Assembly: GCA_025736915.1 (NCBI GenBank)
Contig: CP107049.1
Location: 1,798,001 to 1,862,000 of the forward strand
Source of the DNA: Acinetobacter nosocomialis
Lineage (GTDB): Bacteria > Pseudomonadota > Gammaproteobacteria > Pseudomonadales > Moraxellaceae
Direction: 5' to 3'
Length of the DNA: 64,000 bases
A program made the translations under genes and the position numbers. The notes beneath the pieces were generated by a model that was not told the DNA's origin, searched no databases, and saw nothing but the letters and a program-made list of their open reading frames with translations. Positions 1-10,450 of the stretch are shown here, piece after piece (within the stretch, counting starts at the first letter, position 1; every line of letters begins with the position of its first letter).

Positions 1-66
1 GAATAGCGGCTACTCCCCAATGAAGTATGCGTTTATTATATTCAAGTCACTCTATTTTTCAAACAT

Positions 67-339
67 TCAAGCAATAAATTTTACCCACGCCCACACCAAT
101 AAACGCGCAAGACCTAATAACACTGCAAAATAAGCACTTATATGAATGAAGCCAATATGGCTGTTGCTCGTTCCAGCCTGATATTCAAAGGGCAAAATCA
201 AAGTAGCGACAAACACTTCAAAACCCATCACCACGTAAGTCATCCATTCCCACGGGAAGTGTAAAATACTGACCCATATTCCCATCAATAAAAATACAAT
301 CAACAGTAAGGGCAACATAATTTTCAGGAAACCCAACAT
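67..339 (-). CDS. Small multi-pass membrane protein, unknown function
   Basis: A 90-residue protein that I do not recognise. It is almost wholly hydrophobic: a segment at about residues 4-27, a second near 33-52, and a third near 65-88 ending in an aromatic stretch. This predicts a two- or three-pass inner-membrane protein with very short loops and no catalytic motif. It lies downstream of aceF on the same strand but beyond aceF's terminator, so it probably has its own promoter in the AT-rich stretch at 340-445. No role can be assigned. Confidence 0.6.
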   Translation of the reverse strand: MLGFLKIMLPLLLIVFLLMGIWVSILHFPWEWMTYVVMGFEVFVATLILPFEYQAGTSNSHIGFIHISAYFAVLLGLARLLVWAWVKFIA

Positions 340-445
340 TTACTATTTCTCCTTTACCTGATAACGAGAAATTTCTCCTCACGCTCAATAAGCCATGCTT
401 AGCCTGTAGATTAACCCAAAATTTAATTAAAGAGATATCAAAAAC

Positions 446-469
446 AAAACCCCGCCGAAGCGAGGTTTT
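446..469 (-). terminator. Rho-independent terminator of aceEF
   Basis: On the minus strand an 8-10 bp stem (AAAACCTCGC pairing with GCGGGGTTTT, one T-G pair) with a TTCG tetraloop ends in a T run. It lies 20 bases past the aceF stop. Confidence 0.85.
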
Positions 470-488
470 AGTCAATAATTTCAAAGTA

Positions 489-2465
489 TTAGATTAATAA
501 AGTACGAATATCTTTAAGAAGTTTCGTAAGTTTATTTGTAAAGCGAGCTGCATCTGCACCATTAATTACACGGTGATCATAAGACAATGACAACGGCAAC
601 ATTAAGCGTGGATCAAAGTCTTTACCATTCCAAACCGGTTGCATCGTTGCAGGTGAAATACCCAAAATCGCAACTTGTGGCCAGTTCACAAGAGGCGTAA
701 ATGCTGTGCCACCTATTGCGCCTAAGCTTGAAATGGTGAAATTCGCACCTTGCAAGTCTTTCGGTGATAATTTCTTATCACGCGCTTTTTGACCTAACAC
801 ACCCAATTCAACTGCAATTTGCTTAATTGATTTTTGGTCTGGGTTACGAAGTACTGGCACAGTTAAACCATCAGGTGTTGCTACTGCAATTCCCATATGG
901 ATTTCATTGCGCAAGAGCACTGATTTACCGTCATCAGATAGATGACCTGCGAACTCACGCTCTTCTTTCAACAAATGCGCAACCGCTTTGATAATGAATG
1001 CCATAATCGTCAGGCTGATACCTTCTTTTTTGAAGTTGCCTTTCAGTTCATTACGCCAATCTTCTAACTCAGTAATATCAGCCAAATCAAACTGGGTGAC
1101 TTGCGGAATAAAATTGTTCAGCGACAATTGCGGAATTGATACTTGCTGCAAACGCGTCAGTACTTTTTCTTCCACGCCACCAAATGCAGTAAAGTCAGGA
1201 AGCTTTGGCAAACCTGAAACCGCTGGTGCAGCCGCAGCAACTGGCGCCGCCGCTTGCGGTGCAGTTAAACGACTCTTCACATAAGCAAAGATATCTTCTT
1301 TAACAACACGGCCATGCTCACCAGAAGTTTTAACTTGTGACAAAATCACGCCAAGTTCACGAGCCAGCTTACGAACAGCAGGGCCTGCATATACTTTAGC
1401 ATTTTCAGCTTCTTGCTCTTTCGTTAACTTATCAACACCAGATGTTGATGCTACAGGTGCAGACTGAGTCGCAGCAGGAGCTGCCGCTTTAGGTGCTGCT
1501 GTCTGTGGAGCCGGTGCAGCTTCTGCTTTTGCCGCTGGAGCTGCTGCAGGTGCTTGACCTTCAGCTTCAATTGTTGCAAGCAATATACCCTGTGAAACCT
1601 GTTGGCCTGCTTGCAAGTGAATTGCTTTTACAACACCGGCAACAGTACTTGGAACTTCTACCGTTGCTTTATCAGATTCAACCACAACAAGGCTTTGGTC
1701 TACATCAACTTTATCGCCAACTTGTACTAATATTTCAGCAACAACTGCTTTATCTACACCTAAGTCAGGAACATTGATATCAACTGGACCAGATTGAGTA
1801 GCAGCTGACGCTACAGTTTCTTGCTTTGCAGCAACTGGTTCAGCGGCCGCTGCTGTAGAAGCAGGAGCTTCTGCTTGCGCACTTGATGCAGACGTCGTTT
1901 TCACTTGAATAAGAACAACACCTTCTTTAACGGTATCGCCTTCTTTCACTTGAATACTTTCTACAGTACCAGCAACACTGCTTGGAACTTCTACAGTCGC
2001 CTTATCTGACTCTACAACAACAATACTTTGTTCAACATCAATTTGGTCACCCACTTTAACGAGGATTTCACCAACCAATGCTTTCTCAACGCCGATGTCA
2101 GGTACAGTCACGTCAACTGTTGCAGTTGATGTAGCGGCAGCTGGTTGAGCTGAAGCTTGAGTTTGTTGTGCAGGTGCTGGAGCAGCTGGTTTTTCAGCCG
2201 CAGGCGCCGGTGTTGGCTCTGGTGCTGCTTGTGCTGCACCTTCTGCTTCGATCTCAATCAAAGCAACACCTTCAGTCACATCATCACCTTGGTTAATCAG
2301 GATGCTTTTTACCACACCTGCTGAAGTGCTAGGCACTTCAACAGTTGCTTTATCAGACTCAAGCACAACGATACTGTCGTCAACTTCAACGCGGTCGCCA
2401 ACTTTTACTAAAATTTCAGCGACGTTTGCTTTATCTACACCAATATCAGGGGTCTTAATTTGCAT
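489..2465 (-). CDS. aceF: Dihydrolipoamide acetyltransferase, pyruvate dehydrogenase E2
   Basis: E2 core of the pyruvate dehydrogenase complex; it moves the acetyl group from lipoyl-lysine to CoA. Three lipoyl domains are visible, each with an ESDKATVEVPS motif whose lysines fall near residues 39, 155 and 266, joined by long Ala/Pro-rich linkers. The E1/E3 peripheral-subunit-binding domain follows at about 357-395. The catalytic acetyltransferase domain has the SYDHRVINGAD motif with the active histidine near 631. At 658 residues with three lipoyl domains it has the long gammaproteobacterial form, as in E. coli. It starts 2 bases after the aceE stop, so the two are surely co-transcribed. No E3 (lpd) gene follows. 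Confidence 0.97.
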   Translation of the reverse strand: MQIKTPDIGVDKANVAEILVKVGDRVEVDDSIVVLESDKATVEVPSTSAGVVKSILINQGDDVTEGVALIEIEAEGAAQAAPEPTPAPAAEKPAAPAPAQQTQASAQPAAATSTATVDVTVPDIGVEKALVGEILVKVGDQIDVEQSIVVVESDKATVEVPSSVAGTVESIQVKEGDTVKEGVVLIQVKTTSASSAQAEAPASTAAAAEPVAAKQETVASAATQSGPVDINVPDLGVDKAVVAEILVQVGDKVDVDQSLVVVESDKATVEVPSTVAGVVKAIHLQAGQQVSQGILLATIEAEGQAPAAAPAAKAEAAPAPQTAAPKAAAPAATQSAPVASTSGVDKLTKEQEAENAKVYAGPAVRKLARELGVILSQVKTSGEHGRVVKEDIFAYVKSRLTAPQAAAPVAAAAPAVSGLPKLPDFTAFGGVEEKVLTRLQQVSIPQLSLNNFIPQVTQFDLADITELEDWRNELKGNFKKEGISLTIMAFIIKAVAHLLKEEREFAGHLSDDGKSVLLRNEIHMGIAVATPDGLTVPVLRNPDQKSIKQIAVELGVLGQKARDKKLSPKDLQGANFTISSLGAIGGTAFTPLVNWPQVAILGISPATMQPVWNGKDFDPRLMLPLSLSYDHRVINGADAARFTNKLTKLLKDIRTLLI

Positions 2466-2467
2466 GC

Positions 2468-5185
2468 TTAGTTCCCCTCACCTGTTTGCGTTTCATTGTA
2501 TTCAGCAACTGGCTGAACTTCCGGATGTGCTTGTGGAGCCCATGCAACCGGACGGTCAGTATCTAACTCAAAGTTAGAAATTGCATCTTTCACTAAACGT
2601 GCATCTACTTCACCTTCGTCAGCTAGTTTTTTCAACGTAGCAACAACGATATGTGCAGCATCAACACCAAAGAAACTACGTAAGTTCGCACGTGTATCTG
2701 AACGGCCATAACCATCTGTACCCAATGCAACAAATGGACGACCATCTGGAAGGTACGCACGAATTTGTTCGCTATAAGCACGCATATGGTCTGTAGCAGA
2801 AACTACGATACCTTCTGTACCACGTAATTGCTTAGATACCCAAGATTCTTTCACTTCTTCAGCAAGTGGGTGTAAGCGGTTGTATTCTTCACATGCCATA
2901 CCATCACGAGACAACTCATTGAAGCTTGTTACGCTCCAAACGTTTGAATGGATTTGATACTCATCACGTAAGATTTTCGCAGCTTTAATCACTTCACGAA
3001 GAATTACACCTGAACCAAGTAATTGAACAGTTGCTTTTTCATCTTTTTCGAACAAGTACATACCACGTTTAATGCCTTCCTCAGCGCCTTCTGGCATTGC
3101 AGGATGCTCGTAGTTCTCGTTCATTACTGTTAAGTAATAGAACACACGTTCTTGGTTCACATACATACGTTTTAAACCGTCATGTACGATTACAGCTAAC
3201 TCATAACCAAAACATGGATCATAAGATACGCAGTTTGGAATTGTGTTTGCCAAGATATGTGAATGACCATCTTGGTGCTGCAAACCTTCACCGTTCAATG
3301 TTGTACGACCAGCAGTTGCACCTAACAAGAAACCTTGAGCTTGTGCATCACCAGCTGCCCATGCAATGTCACCAATACGTTGGAAACCAAACATTGAGTA
3401 GTACATGTACATTGGAATCATTGGCAAGTTATTCGTTGAATAACTTGTCGCTAATGCAGCCCATGCACTCATCGCACCAGCTTCGTTAATTCCTTCTTGA
3501 AGCATGTGACCGTCACTTGCTTCACGGTAATGCATTAACTGTTCTTGGTCTTCTGGAGTATATTTTTGACCGTGAGCGGCATAAATACCAAGCTGACGGA
3601 ACATACCTTCTAAACCAAAAGTACGTGCTTCATCTGGAACGATTGGTACTACGCGGTCTTTAATTGCTTTTTCTTTAAGTAAAGCAGCAATTAAACGCAC
3701 CATTACCATCGTAGTAGATTGTTCTTTACCACCTGAACCATTTAATACTGCATCAAATACAGATAATTCAGGAATTGCTAAAGTTTCACTCTCACGACGA
3801 CGCGCAGGTAGGTAACCACCTAATGCTTCACGACGCGCCTTCATGTACTTCATTTCTGGAGAGTTTTCACTTGGGCGGTAGAATGGAAGCTCTTCTAACT
3901 TATCATCTGTAAATGGAAGATTGAAACGGTCACGTACATATTTCAAAGAGTCGATCTGCATTTTCTTGATTTGGTGAGTTTTGTTCACCGCTTCAATTTC
4001 TTCAGACAAACCATAACCTTTAACAGTTTTCGCAAGAATAACTGTTGGTTGACCTTTGGCTTTCATAGCTTCTGCATATGCAGCAAAAACCTTGTACGGG
4101 TCATGACCACCACGGTTGAGATTATCGATGTCTTCATCGCTTAAGTCTTTTACAAGTTCCGCAGCTTCTGGGTACTTGCCAAAGAATTTCTCACGTGTAT
4201 ATGCGCCACCTTTTACTTGATAGCGTTGGTACTCACCATCAACAGTTTCTTCCATTACCGCTTTTAAAGCGCCTGTGCTGTCTTTTGCAAGTAGTGGATC
4301 CCAATGACGGCCCCATACTACTTTAATGACACGCCAGCCTGCACCACGGAATAAAGATTCTAATTCTTGAATAATTTTACCGTTACCACGTACAGGACCA
4401 TCTAGACGCTGTAAGTTACAGTTAACTACCCAAATGAGGTTATCTAGCTTTTCACGACCAGCAAGTGAAATTGCACCAGTACTTTCTGGCTCATCCATTT
4501 CACCATCGCCAAGATAAGCCCAGACTTTACGATCTTCTTCTTTGATCAAGCCACGGTTCATCAAATATTTTTGAATGTGTGCTTGATAAATCGACATGAT
4601 TGGACCAAGACCCATTGATACAGTTGGGAATTGCCAATAGTCCGGCATTAAATATGGATGTGGATAGCTTGGTAAACCGTTACCGCCAACTTCACGGCGG
4701 AAATTACTTAACTGTTCTTCAGTTAAACGTCCTTCGAGGAATGAACGTGCATAAATACCAGGAGCACAGTGCCCTTGGTAATAAATCATATCTCCGCCAA
4801 AGTTATCGCTGTTTGCGCGGAAGAAATGGTTAAAACCTACGTCATATAATGTTGCACTTGATGCGAAACTCGCCAAGTGACCACCTAAATCATCACCTGT
4901 TTTATTCGCGCGAAGTACCATTGCTAAGGCATTCCAACGAATCAATGCACGAATACGGCGTTCCATATCTTGGTCGCCTGGCATTGCAGGTTGTTCTTCA
5001 ACAGAAATTGTATTTAAGTAAGGTGTATTGAGACGTTGAATTGGAACATGCTTAGCAATTGCTTGTTGGTAAAGTTTTTCCAACAAGAATGCCGCTCGCT
5101 CAGTTCCCATATGTTGTAAAACTGAATCGAATGCATCTTGCCATTCTTGGGTTTCTTGTGCGTCGGAGTCACCGTAAAACGCCAT
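2468..5185 (-). CDS. aceE: Pyruvate dehydrogenase E1 component (homodimeric type)
   Basis: Thiamine-diphosphate-dependent E1 that decarboxylates pyruvate and acetylates the lipoyl groups of AceF. The 905-residue length fits the homodimeric AceE family. The ThDP-binding segment is seen as GDGEMDEPE at about residue 229, and the transketolase-like pyrimidine-binding and C-terminal domains follow. The start is supported by an AAGGA/AGGTG ribosome-binding region just upstream (minus strand). First gene of the aceE-aceF operon. Confidence 0.97.
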   Translation of the reverse strand: MAFYGDSDAQETQEWQDAFDSVLQHMGTERAAFLLEKLYQQAIAKHVPIQRLNTPYLNTISVEEQPAMPGDQDMERRIRALIRWNALAMVLRANKTGDDLGGHLASFASSATLYDVGFNHFFRANSDNFGGDMIYYQGHCAPGIYARSFLEGRLTEEQLSNFRREVGGNGLPSYPHPYLMPDYWQFPTVSMGLGPIMSIYQAHIQKYLMNRGLIKEEDRKVWAYLGDGEMDEPESTGAISLAGREKLDNLIWVVNCNLQRLDGPVRGNGKIIQELESLFRGAGWRVIKVVWGRHWDPLLAKDSTGALKAVMEETVDGEYQRYQVKGGAYTREKFFGKYPEAAELVKDLSDEDIDNLNRGGHDPYKVFAAYAEAMKAKGQPTVILAKTVKGYGLSEEIEAVNKTHQIKKMQIDSLKYVRDRFNLPFTDDKLEELPFYRPSENSPEMKYMKARREALGGYLPARRRESETLAIPELSVFDAVLNGSGGKEQSTTMVMVRLIAALLKEKAIKDRVVPIVPDEARTFGLEGMFRQLGIYAAHGQKYTPEDQEQLMHYREASDGHMLQEGINEAGAMSAWAALATSYSTNNLPMIPMYMYYSMFGFQRIGDIAWAAGDAQAQGFLLGATAGRTTLNGEGLQHQDGHSHILANTIPNCVSYDPCFGYELAVIVHDGLKRMYVNQERVFYYLTVMNENYEHPAMPEGAEEGIKRGMYLFEKDEKATVQLLGSGVILREVIKAAKILRDEYQIHSNVWSVTSFNELSRDGMACEEYNRLHPLAEEVKESWVSKQLRGTEGIVVSATDHMRAYSEQIRAYLPDGRPFVALGTDGYGRSDTRANLRSFFGVDAAHIVVATLKKLADEGEVDARLVKDAISNFELDTDRPVAWAPQAHPEVQPVAEYNETQTGEGN

Positions 5186-5292
5186 AATTCACCTGTTCCT
5201 TGTTCTCTAATCTACTTTGTATTTTTACCACGTTTTGCCCCTCTCAAGTTATTGCCACGGGTGAATGTGAGGGGGCCCTATTATTTTCTGAA

Positions 5293-5321
5293 TGAATAGT
5301 CATTGACCGAGCATGAGTCAA
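5293..5321 (-). promoter_or_regulatory. Candidate promoter of aceEF
   Basis: Minus strand: TTGACT, 17 bases, TATTCA. The -35 is good and the -10 weak. It lies about 110 bases before the aceE start. The leader between carries GC-rich inverted segments (GCCCCTC and GAGGGGGC, around 5235-5280) that could fold. I see no PdhR-type operator. Confidence 0.4.
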
Positions 5322-5327
5322 AATAAC

Positions 5328-5355
5328 AAAAAAACGCCAATATTGGCGTTTTTTT
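5328..5355 (-). terminator. Terminator downstream of the M23 peptidase gene
   Basis: A perfect palindrome (core AACGCCAATATTGGCGTT) flanked by A and T runs. It is about 80 bases past the stop of the M23 gene and just upstream of the aceE promoter. Confidence 0.85.
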
Positions 5356-5436
5356 ATACGATCATTGCGTTAAGAAAGGTTTATGTTCATTTTCAGATTC
5401 ACAAATTCAATAACCTTGATCTTTTAAGAAATGCAA

Positions 5437-6129
5437 TTAAGGCAACATTGCTAAGTAAGTTGATGGATTCTTACGTTGACCATCTTTAACTACTTCATAG
5501 TGTAAATGTGGTCCAGTACAACGACCTGTACAACCCACATTAGCAATATGGTCACCAGCAGAAACCTGATCACCCACACGAACCATTAAACGTGAAGCGT
5601 GCGCATAGCGTGTTAAATAACCATTACCATGGTTAATTTCAACATATTGACCATAACCTGTACCCCAGCCTGATTTAGTTACAATACCAGGACCTGTTGC
5701 ATAGATTGGTGTACCACTTGGCGCAGACATATCCAAACCACCGTGATGCTCTGCACGACCACCCATGGTACGGCCACCAAAGTTAGAAGAAACACGTACG
5801 CTATCAGGAAGAGGATGAGAAACTAACCAAGAATAAGGATTTGAAGAAGAGGCATTGAAAGAGCTTTTAGCGGTCGTATGACCATATTTTTTTGCCAGTG
5901 AGTCATTGTTGAGCTCAACTGTTTTTGGGCGTAAAGTGACTGAAACTTTAGCACTTGCCGGAAGATCTAAATCATCAGGATGCGTATATGAACCTTGAGA
6001 TAATGTTTTTGATAACTGTTCCAATCGATCTGAGTCAGTAGATTGGTTAATATTTTGATAATCTGCAAAAGCAACCGATGCTGCCGAAGCGGCAAGTGAA
6101 AACGCTAATAAAATACGACGCGTGTGCAT
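5437..6129 (-). CDS. M23-family zinc metallopeptidase, exported
   Basis: Probable periplasmic peptidoglycan endopeptidase or LytM factor. Residues 1-22 form a signal peptide ending AFA. The C-terminal half is an M23/LytM domain: HHGGLDM (zinc ligands H and D), YAHAS, and the final HLHYEV motif. All zinc ligands appear present, so it may be catalytic rather than a degenerate activator. 230 residues. An AAGAGG ribosome-binding site precedes the ATG. The gene sits beside dciA and lpxC; Pseudomonas also has an M23 peptidase near lpxC. Its physiological substrate cannot be deduced from sequence. Confidence 0.9.
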   Translation of the reverse strand: MHTRRILLAFSLAASAASVAFADYQNINQSTDSDRLEQLSKTLSQGSYTHPDDLDLPASAKVSVTLRPKTVELNNDSLAKKYGHTTAKSSFNASSSNPYSWLVSHPLPDSVRVSSNFGGRTMGGRAEHHGGLDMSAPSGTPIYATGPGIVTKSGWGTGYGQYVEINHGNGYLTRYAHASRLMVRVGDQVSAGDHIANVGCTGRCTGPHLHYEVVKDGQRKNPSTYLAMLP

Positions 6130-6236
6130 AAAAACCTCTTGAAACTGTTCTTACTCAAGTTCCTTATGATCTCTTCCTTGATATCGGTTGAAATGAACGC
6201 TTAAGATTAGGACAAGAAACCATTCGAGAACGATCA

Positions 6237-6677
6237 ATGTCTAAACCCGATAACGTTTTTCAACAATCCGGAAAACACATAAAAACAGGAAACCTTACGT
6301 TTCTAACAACGCAAGTCGCGCAATGGCAAAGACTTACGAAAATAATCCAACCCTTATTGCCCCAACCGGAACAATGGCAGGTCGTGTGTTATCAAAATGG
6401 CACTTTAATTATTACTGGTGAAAATCAGGCAATGATTAGTCAACTCAGCTATTTACAGAGCCAATATATATCTAAATTATCTCAACTTGAAGGATTAAAA
6501 GACCTACAAAGAATTCAAGTTCGCCTAAGAAATAAAACTATTTCTACAGCGCCCCCATCTGAGCCTTCTAAATCCATCCCCCCGGAAACACAAGAAATGT
6601 TACGTAGTGCTGCCGACTTCGTGAGCGACCCTAAGCTTAGCCAAGCTTTACTACGTTTGGCAAGCAATAAAAAATGA
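6237..6677 (+). CDS. dciA: DUF721/DciA-like replicative helicase loader
   Basis: A 146-residue protein with the DUF721 (DciA) fold pattern: an N-terminal region that ends in VVCYQNGTLIITG, then a segment with SQLSYLQSQYISKL and IQVRLRN. DciA is the ancestral loader of the DnaB helicase in bacteria lacking DnaC. The position next to lpxC and the M23 peptidase matches its placement in Pseudomonas. It is divergent from the M23 gene and convergent with lpxC. The C-terminal 40 residues are proline/serine-rich and then helical. I am confident of the family; loader activity is inferred from it. Confidence 0.75.
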   Translation: MSKPDNVFQQSGKHIKTGNLTFLTTQVAQWQRLTKIIQPLLPQPEQWQVVCYQNGTLIITGENQAMISQLSYLQSQYISKLSQLEGLKDLQRIQVRLRNKTISTAPPSEPSKSIPPETQEMLRSAADFVSDPKLSQALLRLASNKK

Positions 6678-6774
6678 TGAGCTTTCTATTCCTTAATTAG
6701 AATCGTTCTTATTATGTGACTAAAATCACAATTTACATTGTTATATTATAACGTAGCCAAATAAAGACAATGAC

Positions 6775-7677
6775 TTATGTCACACTCACGTATGGAATTG
6801 GACAGTCTTTCTCGTCATTAAATGTTACAATTTCATAATTACTCGGATCACTTTGAACATTGCGTAATAACTGATTATTTAAAGCATGTCCTGACTTATA
6901 ACCATCAAACTTGGCAATAATTTGATGACCAAGTAAATACAAATCACCTACTGCATCTAAAATTTTGTGTCGGACAAATTCATCAGCAAATCGTAAACCT
7001 TCTTCGTTCACAACCCCTGTATCATCTACACCAATGGCATTATCCAGACTTGCACCTAAAGCTAAATTATTTGCTTTGAGGTAATCTAAGTCTTTCATAA
7101 AGCCAAAAGTTCGTGCTTCACTGACCTCATACACAAATGTTTCGGTCGAAAAATCGATAGTCGCAGATTGATATTCTTTGGCAAAGGCAGGATGATCAAA
7201 ATCAATGGTAAAGTTAAGTTGAAAACCATTATGCGGTCTAAAAATTGCTTTTTTATCATCAATTAAAGCTTCAACTGGCTTTAATATTCTTATAAATTTT
7301 TTCGGAGCATCTTGTTCACGCAGACCACCTTGCATGAGCAAATAAATAAATGGTCCAGCACTACCATCCATAATTGGAACTTCAGATGCTGATACTTCTA
7401 CGATTAAATTATCGATTCCTAAACCCGCAATCGCACTCATTACATGCTCAATTGTCCCGACCTTAATATCACCAGTGACAAGGTTTGAACACATAAATGC
7501 TTCTTGAATGAGCAATGCATTGGCAGGAATATCGACAGGTGGATCCAAATCGATACGGCGAAATACAATACCTCCATCCACGGTATGTGGAATGAAATTG
7601 ATCATCACTTTTTGACCGCTATGAAGACCTATTCCACTCGCTTTTACCACACGATTGAGAGTACGTTGTTTCACCAT
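6775..7677 (-). CDS. lpxC: UDP-3-O-acyl-N-acetylglucosamine deacetylase
   Basis: Zinc-dependent deacetylase for the committed step of lipid A synthesis. Family motifs: [11 protein letters not shown] at the N-terminus, the zinc-ligand region GTIEHVMSA near residue 79, and [15 protein letters not shown] near 238 with the second zinc histidine and aspartate. 300 residues is typical. It follows ftsZ on the same strand but lies beyond a strong terminator, so it should use its own promoter in the 110-base gap. In the window it converges with dciA, with no strong terminator between them. Confidence 0.97.
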   Translation of the reverse strand: MVKQRTLNRVVKASGIGLHSGQKVMINFIPHTVDGGIVFRRIDLDPPVDIPANALLIQEAFMCSNLVTGDIKVGTIEHVMSAIAGLGIDNLIVEVSASEVPIMDGSAGPFIYLLMQGGLREQDAPKKFIRILKPVEALIDDKKAIFRPHNGFQLNFTIDFDHPAFAKEYQSATIDFSTETFVYEVSEARTFGFMKDLDYLKANNLALGASLDNAIGVDDTGVVNEEGLRFADEFVRHKILDAVGDLYLLGHQIIAKFDGYKSGHALNNQLLRNVQSDPSNYEIVTFNDEKDCPIPYVSVT

Positions 7678-7740
7678 GCTTTGTAACTTCTTTTTTAAAA
7701 CCGCTATACGTTAGCATATTTAGTCATTGATCAAAAATAA

Positions 7741-7770
7741 AAAAAGGCAGTGTTTATACACTGCCTTTTA
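7741..7770 (-). terminator. Terminator of ftsZ
   Basis: AAAAGGCAGTGT pairs exactly with ACACTGCCTTTT around a 4-base loop. It ends 18 bases past the ftsZ stop. Confidence 0.9.
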
Positions 7771-7787
7771 ATAGATTGGACGCTAAA

Positions 7788-8963
7788 TTACTTACGTTGC
7801 TGATTTTTCAAGTAATCTTGAATACTCATTGGCGAAGAACGCGGTGATGAACTTGGTGCATTATTCACATCATTTTCAGCATTTTGACGTTTATTAATTG
7901 CAGGAACATCATCTTCATCTACAGATTGTGCAGATTGAGTTGCAGTATGGCTTACTGTATTACGCTTTCTTGGTTCTGCATCAGCTGCATTACGTGTTAA
8001 ACCAGTAGCTATAACAGTTACACGTAATTCATCACGCGCATCTGGATCAAATACCGTACCGTAGAAGATTTCACCTTCATCAAGGTCAACAATCTGGTTA
8101 ACTACATCAGTAATGATTTCAGTTTCGCGTAACGTGATGTCATCACCACCTGTAATGTTAATTAACACGCCTTTCGCATTAATAATATTCACATTATCAA
8201 GTAGTGGACTACGAATTGCCTGTTCAGCAGCTTGACGCGCGCGGTCTTCACCACGACCTAAACCAGCACCCATCATTGCATAACCGCGAGTACTCATTGC
8301 AGTTTTCAAGTCGGCGAAGTCAAGGTTAATGTGACCACGGTTAACCACAAGGTCAAAGATACTACGTACAGCGTTTAACAATACATCATCTGCCTTTTTA
8401 TAGGCATCTTTCATTGAAATATCACCATACACGCTTAATAAACGTTGGTTAGGAATAATGATCAATGAATCAACATGTGCTTCAAGCGCTTCAATACCAC
8501 GCTCAGCAGATTTTTGACGACGACGACCTTCAAAGTTAAATGGAGTCGTTACCACACCAACAGTCAAAATCCCCATTTCTTTAGCAACTTCAGCAACAAC
8601 CGGAGCTGCACCAGTACCTGTACCACCACCCATACCAGCGGTTACAAATACCATGTCAGTTCCTTCAAGGTGCTGACGAATAATTTCACGGCTTTCTTCT
8701 GCGGCAACCTGACCTACTTCAGGGTTAGCACCAGCACCTAGACCACGTGTACTTTGCTCACCTAACTGAATTTTGAAAGGGGCATTCATACAATCAAGTG
8801 CTTGTTTATCTGTATTGGCACAAACGAATTTAACACCCTGAATATCAGACTGTACCATGTGCTGAACGGCATTACCGCCACCGCCACCTACACCAAATAC
8901 AGTGAAACGGGCTTGACCGTTGCCATCGTTTAGTTCATCTTCTATAAATTCAAATGAGGCCAT
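7788..8963 (-). CDS. ftsZ: Cell division GTPase FtsZ
   Basis: Tubulin homologue that forms the cytokinetic ring. The tubulin signature [10 protein letters not shown] is at about residue 113, and the nucleotide-binding [10 protein letters not shown] near the N-terminus is intact. The T7-loop region ([11 protein letters not shown]) is present. After residue 320 comes a variable acidic/serine-rich linker, then a conserved C-terminal tail ([12 protein letters not shown]) that binds FtsA and ZipA. 391 residues. It follows ftsA after a 164-base gap large enough for its own promoter. Confidence 0.98.
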   Translation of the reverse strand: MASFEFIEDELNDGNGQARFTVFGVGGGGGNAVQHMVQSDIQGVKFVCANTDKQALDCMNAPFKIQLGEQSTRGLGAGANPEVGQVAAEESREIIRQHLEGTDMVFVTAGMGGGTGTGAAPVVAEVAKEMGILTVGVVTTPFNFEGRRRQKSAERGIEALEAHVDSLIIIPNQRLLSVYGDISMKDAYKKADDVLLNAVRSIFDLVVNRGHINLDFADLKTAMSTRGYAMMGAGLGRGEDRARQAAEQAIRSPLLDNVNIINAKGVLINITGGDDITLRETEIITDVVNQIVDLDEGEIFYGTVFDPDARDELRVTVIATGLTRNAADAEPRKRNTVSHTATQSAQSVDEDDVPAINKRQNAENDVNNAPSSSPRSSPMSIQDYLKNQQRK

Positions 8964-9127
8964 GACCTTTAGGGTTCCTAATACATTATGGCAGTCACTT
9001 CAGCCCGTATACTGCCTTGATTTTCAAAAATAACTAATTTTAAGAATGCTGTGCAATACAAACCTTGTCAAGTACAGTGGTTTTCTCTTACAACTTCCTA
9101 ACAATTCTACCAATAAATCCATACATC

Positions 9128-10390
9128 CTAAAAAATGGCTTTAAGTTTGCTATTAAACGCATTCCAGCCATTCACCATTCGTTCCCATACCGAACGGTCA
9201 TTCCCCTCTTCAGGTTCCTCAACAGCTTCTTGTAATTCGCTTTGGCTAAACATAAGCAAACCAGCTGCTGTCGCATAAATTGATCGGCGTAATGCAGCTT
9301 GATGCTGATCATCAGCATACACCTGTAACGGTGGATTACCTAAATGAGCAGATACACCTAGCATACGACGCGCTAAACTCACCATACCTTCAATCTGGCA
9401 AGCATCACCTGTCAATACAACGCCATGATATAGGCCATGGATTGCACCGCTTTGTTCGAGTTCTTCGCGAATTTGGCTGAAAATCTCTTCATAACGAGCA
9501 ATAATAATTTCTGATAACTCAATACGACTAATCGTTTGAGGTCCATCAATACCCTGTACCTGAATCATATGGTCAGGCTTAACAGCACTTAGATCAACAC
9601 AGCCATGCAGAATTTTAATGCGCTCAGCTTCTTCAGTAGTTGTTTGCAACACAGCAGCAATGTCACGTGTCACATGCTCACCACCACGTTGTAATGTACG
9701 TGCTAAAGCCAAACGGCCATCTAAATAAACTGCTAGGTTGGTAATACCTGCACCAATATCAACAAGACAAACGCCATATTCTTTTTCATCTTTCAGCAAA
9801 CTTGCTTCAGCCGTAGCCAAGCAAGAGACCACCATTTTCTCTACACCAATGTTCGCACCTTTCATGGCACGATCAAGGTTTTGCATAGTGGCAATCGGCA
9901 TCATCATAAGTTGATAGTGGCCAGTCATACTATGAGCGGTCATATTGATTGGGTTTTGAACCCATTCAGCAGAGTCGCCTAACTCAAACCCTAACGGGAC
10001 AGCACTTGCTAAATAGTAGTCAGAAGTCACATGGCTTGCTTTTGCTAACTCTAATGCACGTACAACTTCATTGGTTGTAATCACATGTGCAGGATTAGCA
10101 ACAGGTGTGCGTCCAGAAGCATAGAAACTTTGCAGCTCGGTACTCGGAATTGATACCCACGCACTATGAATGCGACATTCGGCCATATTTTCCGCTTCAG
10201 CAACGGCGTTTTTAATCGCAGCAATGACTTTATCGAGACTTACAATTTTTCCTTTGTTCATGCCTCGATTGCGAGCAGTTGCCATACCGATAACCTGAAT
10301 GTTATCCGGCGCATGAATTTTTCCAATCAAAACTGAAACTTTATGCGTCCCAATGTCAATCGCAACAACTGAGGGAACAGCTTCACTCAT
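9128..10390 (-). CDS. ftsA: Cell division protein FtsA
   Basis: Actin-like protein that tethers FtsZ to the membrane. The ATPase fold is shown by VVAIDIGTHKVSVLIG at the N-terminus and the phosphate-2 motif VDIGAGITNLAVY. The C-terminus ends in an amphipathic helix (WNAFNSKLKAIF) that acts as a membrane anchor. A GTG directly precedes the chosen ATG in frame, so the start could be one codon earlier. The gene follows ftsQ by about 60 bases in the murG-murC-ddl-ftsQ-ftsA direction. Confidence 0.97.
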   Translation of the reverse strand: MSEAVPSVVAIDIGTHKVSVLIGKIHAPDNIQVIGMATARNRGMNKGKIVSLDKVIAAIKNAVAEAENMAECRIHSAWVSIPSTELQSFYASGRTPVANPAHVITTNEVVRALELAKASHVTSDYYLASAVPLGFELGDSAEWVQNPINMTAHSMTGHYQLMMMPIATMQNLDRAMKGANIGVEKMVVSCLATAEASLLKDEKEYGVCLVDIGAGITNLAVYLDGRLALARTLQRGGEHVTRDIAAVLQTTTEEAERIKILHGCVDLSAVKPDHMIQVQGIDGPQTISRIELSEIIIARYEEIFSQIREELEQSGAIHGLYHGVVLTGDACQIEGMVSLARRMLGVSAHLGNPPLQVYADDQHQAALRRSIYATAAGLLMFSQSELQEAVEEPEEGNDRSVWERMVNGWNAFNSKLKAIF

Positions 10391-10450
10391 CACTCATACC
10401 ATTTCTTTGTTGTCTAATACCAGGCAAATTGCCTATTTTAAAGCCACGTA

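Noticed and set aside
489..1400. Repeated DNA in aceF that might look like a repeat array
   Set aside because: The repeats are the coding sequence of three lipoyl domains and Ala/Pro linkers.
3097..3489. A 130-codon open frame antisense to aceE
   Set aside because: It lies wholly within a well-supported gene, has no ribosome-binding site and reads as low-complexity His/Leu/Ser sequence.
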